Source: DATGPD01 sp041398565 (GTDB lineage Bacteria > Planctomycetota > UBA1135 > UBA2386). From it: a DNA stretch of 64,000 bases. Shown here piece after piece: positions 34,572 through 42,023 of the stretch. The notes under the pieces were generated by a model. It did not search any database. It saw only the letters and a list, made by a program, of their open reading frames with translations, and had not been told where the DNA came from. The position numbers and the translations under genes are program-made. The number at the start of each line of letters is the position of its first letter. Positions within the stretch are counted from its first letter, which is position 1. The stretch is taken from assembly GCA_041398565.1 (NCBI GenBank), contig JAWKUN010000005.1, forward strand, positions 186,001 through 250,000, written 5' to 3'.

Positions 34572-36457
34572 GTTTGCAGGCTCTCCAGTTCGCAGTGGAA
34601 GGCGGCGCCACCGAGGTCCGAGTCCTCGACCCAAATGCGGCCACCATGAAGGTCCACGATCTTCCTGCAATGCGCGAGGCCGATTCCCGTGCCGTCGTAC
34701 GCCGCTCGCGAGTGCAGACGCTGGAAGATCAGGAAGATCCGCTCGCGGTGCTCGACCGGCACGCCGATGCCATTGTCGCTGACGACGAAGTGCCAACTCC
34801 CCGGGACCGACCCGGGTCGTGCCGTCACACTGACGAAGGGTGCGACACCGTCGCGACGGAACTTCAGCGCGTTGACGATGAGGTTCTGGAACAGCATCCG
34901 CAGCTGGTCGCGATCGGAGACGAGCGTCGGCATGGGGCCGACTTCGAGCCGACCGCCCGCCTCCGCGAGCCGCGACGCCAGATCGGCGCGGATCTCGTCG
35001 AGCAGCTCACGACAATCCAACGGCGCCGGCTTCACCTCGCGCCCGAGCCGACCGTACTCGAGCAGGCTGTGGATGATCGACCGCATGCGCGCACAGGATT
35101 CGACGAGGAACTGCAGCTGCCTGCGCCCCTCGTCGTCGAGCCGCTCGCCTTGCTCCGTCTTGAGCATGTCCGCGAAGGTCGAGATCGTGCGCACCGGCTC
35201 CTGCAGATCGTGCGAGGCGACGTATGCGAACTGGTCCAGCTCCTTGTTGCTCCGTTCGAGCGCGCGCTGCCTCTGCAGGAGCCGATCGTACGATCTCTGC
35301 AACGCGGCGCCGAGCACGCCGGCCTCACCCGTCAGATTGGCCGGCAACTGCACCGTCGCGCCTTCGGTCCGCGCGTGCGCGACGGCGTCGGCGAGTCCGA
35401 GGATTGGCCGCGAGATCCGCCGCGAGAACCACACGCCGAAGGTCACGGCCGCAGCCAACAGCAGCACCACGTAGATGCCGATGTGCTGCACCGCCTGCCA
35501 TGCCGCGGCCCAACGGACGTCGCTCTGGGTGTCGACGAGGAAGGTGACGCTGCGCGGTGAGGTCACCCCACCGAAGTCGACCCGATGCGCTACGACGAGA
35601 TGATCCCCGTCGACTCGACGCACCACGCCACTCGTGTCGGCTGCGCTGGCATGCTCAAGGAACGGGAAGTCAGCGAAGGCCGCCGGTTCGCGCCCGAACT
35701 CGAAGCCGTAGAGCCTCTCCCCCGACGGTTCGTGCAGGTAGTGCCCATTCTGGTCGACCATGTGGAAGCCCCAGCCGTCTCGTATCATCCTGCCGAGTTC
35801 CCCGATGGCCCGGCTCAGGTCGAGGTTGATGACCATCAGACCGAACGGCTGGCCGTTGCCACCGTGAACGGGCATCGCGATCCGCAGGGTCAGAGCGAAC
35901 GGCTGCACGATCTCCTCGCGCTCGCGGTTGAGATCGGTCGCTGACACGTAGAACTCCCCCGCCGGCACGTCGGAGATGTCCAAGACGTAGTACCGGTCGC
36001 CCTTCGCCTGCAGTTGCTCGTGCACCACGCGATGCACGGCACCGCCGGGCCCGTCGCGATCCACGCGCACCAGTTCGCGCCCATCGTCGGCGAGGCCGAT
36101 GTAGCGCGCCTGCACGTAGCTGTCGTTGTTGAGCAGCAGTTGCTCGAAGATCGTCTCGAGCCGCTCGAACCAAACCTCCAGCTTGCTGCCGTCCCGAGGA
36201 TCGACCCCGCCGGCGCCGACCGCGCGCACGATGCCCTGCACGGGTGGGGTACGCGCGAGGAACCGGACATCGCGACGGAGCCGATCGACGACGCCCATCC
36301 AGCGCAGCCCCTGCAACTCGACCCCGCGCTGCAAGTCGGCGAGCTTCGCCGAAGCCAGGTGCTTCTCGAACTCGCCGAACACCAGCCCACCGAGCACCAA
36401 GCTCGAGACCACCACCAGCAACGCCGAGGCGATCGAGAATCGTGTTGCGAGGGACAT
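34568..36457 (-). CDS. Membrane sensor histidine kinase with extracytoplasmic Cache-like domain
   Basis: 629 residues from ATG 36457 (a start at 36493 is also possible). First helix (IASALLVVVSSLVLGGLVFG), a large extracytoplasmic region of about 290 residues resembling a double Cache domain (DSYVQARYIGLADDGRELVR, FGLMVINLDLSRAIGELGRM), second helix (IGIYVVLLLAAAVTFGVWF), HAMP-like linker, HisKA with His416 (VASHDLQEPVRTISTFADML) and HATPase (NLIVNALKFRRDG, VSDNGIGVP, YDGTGIGLAHCRKI). It senses a small extracellular molecule, unknown, and phosphorylates the receiver protein encoded just after it. The upstream gap of 379 nt is shared with the divergent MOSC gene. Confidence 0.93.
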   Translation of the reverse strand: MSLATRFSIASALLVVVSSLVLGGLVFGEFEKHLASAKLADLQRGVELQGLRWMGVVDRLRRDVRFLARTPPVQGIVRAVGAGGVDPRDGSKLEVWFERLETIFEQLLLNNDSYVQARYIGLADDGRELVRVDRDGPGGAVHRVVHEQLQAKGDRYYVLDISDVPAGEFYVSATDLNREREEIVQPFALTLRIAMPVHGGNGQPFGLMVINLDLSRAIGELGRMIRDGWGFHMVDQNGHYLHEPSGERLYGFEFGREPAAFADFPFLEHASAADTSGVVRRVDGDHLVVAHRVDFGGVTSPRSVTFLVDTQSDVRWAAAWQAVQHIGIYVVLLLAAAVTFGVWFSRRISRPILGLADAVAHARTEGATVQLPANLTGEAGVLGAALQRSYDRLLQRQRALERSNKELDQFAYVASHDLQEPVRTISTFADMLKTEQGERLDDEGRRQLQFLVESCARMRSIIHSLLEYGRLGREVKPAPLDCRELLDEIRADLASRLAEAGGRLEVGPMPTLVSDRDQLRMLFQNLIVNALKFRRDGVAPFVSVTARPGSVPGSWHFVVSDNGIGVPVEHRERIFLIFQRLHSRAAYDGTGIGLAHCRKIVDLHGGRIWVEDSDLGGAAFHCELESLQT

Positions 36458-36836
36458 CCCTGCGTTGGGGGCCGAGAACCGCCCGACAACCATGCCTCCT
36501 GGGCATCCAGTGTGCCGCCTCGCCGGCCAGCGCACCAGCGTGCGGCCGGTTCCTGGCGCACGAGCCGCGGGTGCAAGCGGGGCGGCGGAGCTGCCGCTGG
36601 CCCGTTTCCATCACGGACTTCCAGGGCGCACCTCCTGGCCGTCCGGTAATTCGGCCGCGCCGGTGGATCTTGCCAGCGCTTGACTCGTGGCCGGCATGCG
36701 GATTCGCTGCGAGCCCTCAAACGGTGTGCAGCGATGTGCTCGCCCGCCGATCCCATCGAGAGGCGCTGCAGCGGGTTCCTTCCGTCACGCTCGATACGGA
36801 TTCTCCACCAAGGGCGCCTCTTCCGAGAGGTGACTC
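36458..36836. other. Divergent non-coding gap between sensor kinase and MOSC genes
   Basis: 379 nt with no protein-like frame. It must carry two promoters. A GAGAGGTG ribosome binding site lies at its right end, directly before the MOSC start. Confidence 0.5.
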
Positions 36837-37580
36837 ATGCGTGATCTGCAGCATGTCCCCGTCGTCGGCCGCGTCGCCGGCCTCTGGCGATATCCGGTCA
36901 AGTCGATGGCAGGCGAGGCCCTCGCCGTTGCCGAGGTCTCGTGGCACGGCTTTGCCGGCGATCGACGCTGGGCCTTCGTCCGCGAGGATGCGCCGCGCAG
37001 CGGCTTTCCTTGGCTCACGCTGCGCGAACGAGCGGACATGAACCACTATGTGCCGCGACTCGTCGATGCAGCCCGGCCCGACAATTCGGACACCCGGGTG
37101 CGGACGCCCTCCGGCCAGGAGTTCGACGTGATCGATCCGGCGCTCGCCGCGCTCCTGTATCCCTCCGGCGCCCGCGCGATCAAGCAGGACCGGGGCATCT
37201 TCGACACGTTTCCGCTGTCGCTGATCACCCTGCAGACGATCCGGGAGCTGGCGCGGCGTGCGGGCATCGCGCTGGGGGTCGAACGCTTCCGGCCCAACAT
37301 CCTCGTCGACGCGGCGGAGACCGCGCCTTTCGCCGAAGACGCGTGGGTTGGCCGCACGCTCCGCATCGGCGAGGCCGAGATACGCATCGACAAGCGCGAC
37401 GGCCGCTGCGCGGTGATCACCATCGATCCGGCCACCGGTGAACGCACGCCCGACGTGCTCGGCATCGTGGCGCGCGAACGCCAAGGATGCCTTGGCGTCT
37501 ATGGGACCACGGTCACGCCCGGCAGCATCCCCATCGACGCCGCGATCCACATCGAGCCGGCGAGTCCGCAGAGAACATGA
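36837..37580 (+). CDS. MOSC-domain protein with N-terminal MOSC beta-barrel
   Basis: 247 residues. The N-terminal barrel is seen in VAGLWRYPVKSMAGEAL and GDRRWAFVRED, and the MOSC domain follows with FDTFPLSLITLQTIRELA, ERFRPNILVDA and the conserved cysteine Cys191 in DKRDGRCAVITIDPATGE. MOSC proteins bind molybdenum cofactor or carry sulfur; relatives include YcbX and the mARC N-hydroxylated-base reductases. ATG at 36837 has GAGAGGTG at ideal spacing. It diverges from the sensor kinase. YcbX-like enzymes usually need a ferredoxin or electron donor; a ferredoxin gene lies at 56897 but is distant. Confidence 0.92.
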   Translation: MRDLQHVPVVGRVAGLWRYPVKSMAGEALAVAEVSWHGFAGDRRWAFVREDAPRSGFPWLTLRERADMNHYVPRLVDAARPDNSDTRVRTPSGQEFDVIDPALAALLYPSGARAIKQDRGIFDTFPLSLITLQTIRELARRAGIALGVERFRPNILVDAAETAPFAEDAWVGRTLRIGEAEIRIDKRDGRCAVITIDPATGERTPDVLGIVARERQGCLGVYGTTVTPGSIPIDAAIHIEPASPQRT

Positions 37581-38290
37581 TGGCGTCGAGCAACCCGACG
37601 GCCCAAGCCGGCAATCCGTACCCGCGCACATCGAGCATCCACTCAACGGCATCGACCAAACCGTACGCAACAACGGCCGCACCAATTCGCGGAACCAGTC
37701 GCCGGCGATCAACGACAGCCCGGCCCGCGGCGGATCGCTCAGCCTCGACCACGCGCCGAGCACGGATCGATTCATGGCTCTGGCGCTGGGCACTGGCTCT
37801 GACGCCGTTGTCGCTGGCGGAGTCGGTGGCTGTGCGGCGGGGTGTTGCGGCGGGAGTAGCAATTCCTCGGCTCTGATGCTTCCTGATGGATCGACGCCTC
37901 CACCGGAACCAGCGGCGTGGCCGACTGCGCTCCTGCCACGCCGATCCGCCAAGGCGTGCCTCCGCCCACCGCCCGACCGGCTCAAGTTGCGCGTTCAGAA
38001 CTCGGCGGTCGCACGTGCGCAGTTTTCGCGCATCTCATCGACACACACGAGCGTGCGCCAGTCGATAGCGGATACGGTCGCGGCGGGCAGAGCGCAGCTC
38101 AGCAGCTGCGCGGCATTCTCGGGGCGTCGTGGGCGACAGAAAAGCAAGCGTAGTGGCGCGAACGCGCTGATTCACGATTCGATAAAAACAGCCGCTTTTT
38201 TTTCCAACGGCCGGCGACTCTGCGCCTCTCTCCGCAGCCGGTGCTGCCACCTGCCGCATCCGGCTGGACCATAGCCGAGAGGAGCCAGTC
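37581..38290. other. Long gap with an AT-rich tract and a possible decayed reading frame
   Basis: 710 nt with no intact gene recognised. On the minus strand, a frame from ATG 37775 (MNRSVLGAWSRLSDPPRAGL) looks coding for about 40 residues, after which a different frame (YGLVDAVEWMLDVRGYG, then AWAVGLLDAIMF) looks better, as if a small membrane protein gene had been frameshifted. Near the right end, A5 at 38184-38188 and T8 at 38196-38203 form an AT-rich tract unusual for this DNA, about 90 nt before the FG-GAP gene start, perhaps part of its promoter. Confidence 0.4.
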
Positions 38291-40855
38291 ATGAGCCCAA
38301 CCATCCACCGCAGCCGCCCAATCCCATATACCAACCACGCCATGCCCTTGTCCCTGTTGGTGGCGCTGCTGCTCGCCCCTTTTGCCGCCGATCGGGCCGC
38401 AGCACAGGCCCGACTGTTCGAGTTCACCGGCACCTATGGCACCGGTAAGGGCTACGGCGCTTCGGTCGCTCTGGTCGGCGACGTCGACCGAGACGGCTTC
38501 GGCGATATCCTGATAGGTAGTCCGCTCGACGACACGTCGGGCACGGACGCCGGTCTCGCCGAACTACGCTCCGGCCGCAACGGGTCGGTGATCCGACGGC
38601 ACTTCGGCGATGCGCCCGGGCAACAGATGGGAACGCTGGTGGCCGACCTGGGCGACGTGGACGGCGACGGCGTGCCCGACTACGCGGTGACCTATCCCTA
38701 CGCCGTGACCGCGATCGGTCGGGGTGTAGTGCGGCTCTTCTCCGGCAGCAGCGGCAACGAGATCTGGGCGATCATCGACGGCATGGCCAACTTTGCGACG
38801 TACGTCGCCGCGGCGGGCGACCTCGACGGGGACCAACGCGGCGACATCATCGTCGGCAGTGATAGAGAACAACGCATCTTCCGCGGGACCGGTGGGCTGC
38901 TGCTCGCTTCGGTCCCGAATGTACCGTGCGTGGGCGTCTTCGACACCAACGGCAATGGCGTCGGCGAGTATGCGGTCGTCGTTACCACGGCGTCCCCCTC
39001 GCAGGCCCTCATGCGATGCTACGAGCTGCCGACCACACAGACATGGGAGAGCCGCATGTACGCCGTTTCGTCGGGAAACAGCATCGTGGCGGCAGGAGAC
39101 GTCAACCGTGACGGGTTGCCAGACTTGCTTGGGGCCAGCAAGAACGCGCCTGCTTCATCCACGACCCATCGCTCGGGTGGCTTCTGGGTCGCCGGTGTTG
39201 CCGGCGCATACCTCCATGGATCAGCAGAGCAGCCCAACTATGACCGTCGGTGCATCCTCGTCTCGGCCGGCGGAGACTTCGACGGCGACGGTTGGCCCGA
39301 CTTCGTCGACGCCTATCGCCGCTGGGACTTGTTCGTGCCCTTCAACTCGATTCCCAATGGCGCCCGTGTCGTCAGTGGACGCACCGGCGCCTTCCTGTTC
39401 GATTTCTCGCTATTCGGAGTCGGCGAAGTCACGGCGGTCGCCGGGCCGCGGGGAGTGACCCGCTCGGGCTACGGTGCGATCGCGATCGGCTGGAAGCAGG
39501 GCGCCACCGAACGGGTGACGGTGTTCTCCGGTCTGGACAGGGAGAAGGTCGGTCTTGGATGTGGTTCCGGGTTCGAGCCGCCATCGATGATGCTCAGCGC
39601 GCTGGTCGTGGGGCAGACGGCCACGGCGTTCGGCTCACGCTCGGCCGCGGGCATCGGCTCCCTCTTCCACAGCGCCCCGATGGCGACGCCGATCTCGCTC
39701 GGTAGCTGTGACCTGTTCGTCGATCCGAACACGATGGTACTGGCCGGCATCTTCGCCGAGCGGCCGACGTTCGCCCAGTGGGCGCAGGGTATGGGCATCT
39801 TCCCGAACGAGAGGTACCTGACCGGCGACGTCAACGGCGACGACCGGGCCGATGTCGTCAACTTCGTGCCGAACACAGGCACCTGGCACGTCGGCATTTC
39901 GAACGGCTATCGGTTGCTGCCGCACTTGCCGAACTGGCTCGGCAATCACGGCACTTCGACGACGCGCGAGTTCCTCGGCGACTTCGACGGTGACGGCAAG
40001 GACGACGCCATCGTGGTCGAACCCGCGACCGGCACCTGGCGAGTCGCGCGCAGCCTCGGCACCGGCTTCCAGTCGCCGACGCAACTCGCTACTGGCTTCC
40101 TGCCGAACAAGCAGGACTACCTCGTCGGCGACGTGAACGGCGACGGCCGCACCGACCTGGTGGTGTGGGATGGAGCGGCACCGGCGGCGTGGCACGTCGC
40201 GCTCTGTAACGGAACGACTGTGGGCACCCCGAGCATCTGGGGCTACGACGGGGTCGGTTCGAGCTGGCACGCTCTTGCCGACGTCAACGGCGACGGTCGG
40301 GCCGACGCGATTACGTTCCATGTCGACCTGGGTGCGTGGTCCGTGCAGCTGTCGCAGGTCAACTCCTTCGCCCCGCCGACCCCATGGAGCCCCGCGGGGC
40401 ACGGCACCTGGTCGACGCAGCAACTGGTCGCCGACGTCAACGGCGACGGCAAGGCTGACGCGATCGCCGTGCAAGGCGGCGATTGGTTCGTCTACCTCTC
40501 GACCGGGACCGGCTTCGTCAATGCTGGACAATGGGGTGGCGGCCTGATTCCGCAGGGCGACGGACGTCTGGCAGGCGACATCGACGGTGACGGTGCCGCC
40601 GACGCGATCGTGCACGACGTGGGCGCCGGTCGGGGCTTGGTGTTCGTCGCGCCGTCGCTAGCCTCGCCAAGGCTCGGCAGTCTGGCCCTGCCCACTTTCA
40701 TCGGTCCCGGTTACGCCGGTTGGCTGTATGACGTCGTGATCCCGAACAACTCGGGTCTCGTCGGCCGCGCGTTTGCTTTCCAGTCGGCGCACTGGCCGTC
40801 GTTGACCCCCGCCGGCGTGGACTTGAGCAACGGTGTGTACGGTGTGATCCGCTGA
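38291..40855 (+). CDS. Exported FG-GAP/VCBS protein with a repeat block inserted in its terminal module
   Basis: 854 residues; ATG 38291 follows GAGAGGAG. Signal peptide (LSLLVALLLAPFAADRAAAQ). Residues 40-410 hold integrin-type FG-GAP repeats (VALVGDVDRDGFGDILIGSP, ADLGDVDGDGVPDYAV, AGDLDGDQRGDIIVGS). Residues about 418-492 look like the first half of the shared beta-sandwich module (VGLGCGSGFEPPSMMLSAL, LGSCDLFVDPNTMVLAGIF). Then a second set of VCBS repeats (TGDVNGDDRADVVNFVPNTG, GDFDGDGKDDAIVVEPATG, ADVNGDGRADAITF) spans about 495-800, and the last 55 residues (IPNNSGLVGRAFAFQSAHW) look like the module's second half. Likely a calcium-binding surface protein. Confidence 0.88.
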   Translation: MSPTIHRSRPIPYTNHAMPLSLLVALLLAPFAADRAAAQARLFEFTGTYGTGKGYGASVALVGDVDRDGFGDILIGSPLDDTSGTDAGLAELRSGRNGSVIRRHFGDAPGQQMGTLVADLGDVDGDGVPDYAVTYPYAVTAIGRGVVRLFSGSSGNEIWAIIDGMANFATYVAAAGDLDGDQRGDIIVGSDREQRIFRGTGGLLLASVPNVPCVGVFDTNGNGVGEYAVVVTTASPSQALMRCYELPTTQTWESRMYAVSSGNSIVAAGDVNRDGLPDLLGASKNAPASSTTHRSGGFWVAGVAGAYLHGSAEQPNYDRRCILVSAGGDFDGDGWPDFVDAYRRWDLFVPFNSIPNGARVVSGRTGAFLFDFSLFGVGEVTAVAGPRGVTRSGYGAIAIGWKQGATERVTVFSGLDREKVGLGCGSGFEPPSMMLSALVVGQTATAFGSRSAAGIGSLFHSAPMATPISLGSCDLFVDPNTMVLAGIFAERPTFAQWAQGMGIFPNERYLTGDVNGDDRADVVNFVPNTGTWHVGISNGYRLLPHLPNWLGNHGTSTTREFLGDFDGDGKDDAIVVEPATGTWRVARSLGTGFQSPTQLATGFLPNKQDYLVGDVNGDGRTDLVVWDGAAPAAWHVALCNGTTVGTPSIWGYDGVGSSWHALADVNGDGRADAITFHVDLGAWSVQLSQVNSFAPPTPWSPAGHGTWSTQQLVADVNGDGKADAIAVQGGDWFVYLSTGTGFVNAGQWGGGLIPQGDGRLAGDIDGDGAADAIVHDVGAGRGLVFVAPSLASPRLGSLALPTFIGPGYAGWLYDVVIPNNSGLVGRAFAFQSAHWPSLTPAGVDLSNGVYGVIR

Positions 40856-40920
40856 TATCGGTCGCGCGGTTACTGCACACGAACTGTGAATCGGGGGGCG
40901 GACCCCTTGTGCAACCGTGA

Positions 40921-41108
40921 ACATGGGTAACACCTTTGACCGGACACATGGGTGACACCCAGCCCAGCTCGGGCGAGGGCTGAGCAGGCCATCCGCGTGG
41001 GCGGGCACGAACTTCAACGTCTTCGTCACCGGATCCGTCTGCGTCAATGCCTTCCGGCAACAAACCCCCTCGACTCCCCCAGCGGTCACGCTCGAGTGTC
41101 ACCCATGT
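40921..41108. repeat. Insertion-element remnant or MITE: repeated and inverted ends
   Basis: ACATGGGTGACAC at 40946-40958 is matched by its exact inverse GTGTCACCCATGT at 41096-41108; the flanking bases (TTGACCGGAC against the inverse of ACCCGGGTCGG) also agree in part. A direct copy with one change, ACATGGGTAACACC, is at 40921-40934. The 137 nt between the arms hold no transposase frame. Similar ATGGGTGACAC ends flank IS481-like elements as far as I recall, so this may be a decayed or non-autonomous element. It accounts for most of the 351-nt gap 40856-41206. Confidence 0.55.
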
Positions 41109-41206
41109 ACCCGGGTCGGACCGGTTCGCGCGCGCTCGCGTGCGGTGGTCCCATCCCCGACGCAACTTGCCGACAGCGGGTTTGACCGCCCGCGAAGCGG
41201 CATGCC

Positions 41207-41794
41207 ATGCTTGACGGCATGTTGATCCGCTCCGTTTCTCTCGTCGCCGTGGGTTCGCTCCTCGGCGTCTTCGTCCCTCGCCTGGCCCAAGATCGGGCGC
41301 CCGCGGCGCAGAACCAGGACCATGGCAGCCCGCCGAAGACGGGCGTGCACCGCATGATGGCGTCGCTCGCCGGCGAGTACGACGTCGCCCTCACCTTCAC
41401 GCCGCCGCAGGGCGACGCGATTCAGTCGAAGGGCACCGCCAAGCTCACCTCCATCCTCGACGGCCGCTTCCTGCTCGAAGAGAACGAGGGCGAGCTCATG
41501 GGCACCAAGATCAAGGGCATGCGCATCTACGGCTGGAACGCGGCCGCCAAGCAGATCGAGGGCGTGTGGATGTACACGGAGTCGAACGCGATCATGCGCC
41601 TGTCCGGCCAGCCCGGCGCCGACCGTCAGAGCGCCAAGTTCCAAGGCGTCGTTCAGGAGACGGCGGAGAAGAAGGCGACGGTCGACATCGCGGCGAAGCG
41701 CAACCAGGACGGCTCGCTCGAATTCACCATCGCACACGCGAACGACGCCGGCGAAGCAGCGACCCTGCACGAGACGTACACCAAGAAGAAGTGA
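41207..41794 (+). CDS. Exported DUF1579-family protein
   Basis: 195 residues (or 191 from ATG 41219). N-terminal hydrophobic segment (IRSVSLVAVGSLLGVFVP) as signal peptide or anchor, then the DUF1579 beta-barrel-like domain: MMASLAGEYDVALTFTPP, AKLTSILDGRFLLEENEGEL, MGTKIKGMRIYGWNAAAKQI and the closing HETYTKK. DUF1579 proteins are common in planctomycetes and acidobacteria; their biochemical role is unknown, and the fold resembles lipocalin-type ligand binders. A strong hairpin lies 8 nt after the stop. The gene lies just right of the insertion-element remnant. Confidence 0.9.
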   Translation: MLDGMLIRSVSLVAVGSLLGVFVPRLAQDRAPAAQNQDHGSPPKTGVHRMMASLAGEYDVALTFTPPQGDAIQSKGTAKLTSILDGRFLLEENEGELMGTKIKGMRIYGWNAAAKQIEGVWMYTESNAIMRLSGQPGADRQSAKFQGVVQETAEKKATVDIAAKRNQDGSLEFTIAHANDAGEAATLHETYTKKK

Positions 41795-41801
41795 GGCGTC
41801 G

Positions 41802-41837
41802 CGGCGGCCGGCGCCGGAGGGCGCCAACGGGCCGCCG
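41802..41837 (+). terminator. Long GC hairpin after the DUF1579 gene
   Basis: Outer arms CGGCGGCC / GGCCGCCG and inner arms GGCGCC / GGCGCC around a GGAG loop, with a 4-nt bulge (AACG) on the 3' side: 14 bp in all, starting 8 nt past the stop. No U-run, so a U-less terminator is likely. Confidence 0.6.
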
Positions 41838-41901
41838 CGCCGACCGGGCGCCGGGTGGCTGGCCGCCCGCCCACGTGTCGGCGGAGGGTGCCGGCCGAAG
41901 A

Positions 41902-41926
41902 TTCGCCGGCTCCGGGGGCCGGCGAA
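41902..41926 (+). other. Second hairpin in the leader of the VWA-PLAT gene
   Basis: TTCGCCGGC / GCCGGCGAA, 9 bp around a 7-nt loop, followed by an A-run to 41930. It lies 97 nt before the VWA gene start. Its place after a separate terminator suggests a leader structure or a terminator read on neither strand cleanly. Confidence 0.4.
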
Positions 41927-42023
41927 AAAACGTGCCGATCGGTGAAGGGGAGGCCACCCGCCTGGCGGAGTTCGAGATGCCGGCCGCGCGCCGCGCCATC
42001 CGACCACTCCGACCCCGACCACC

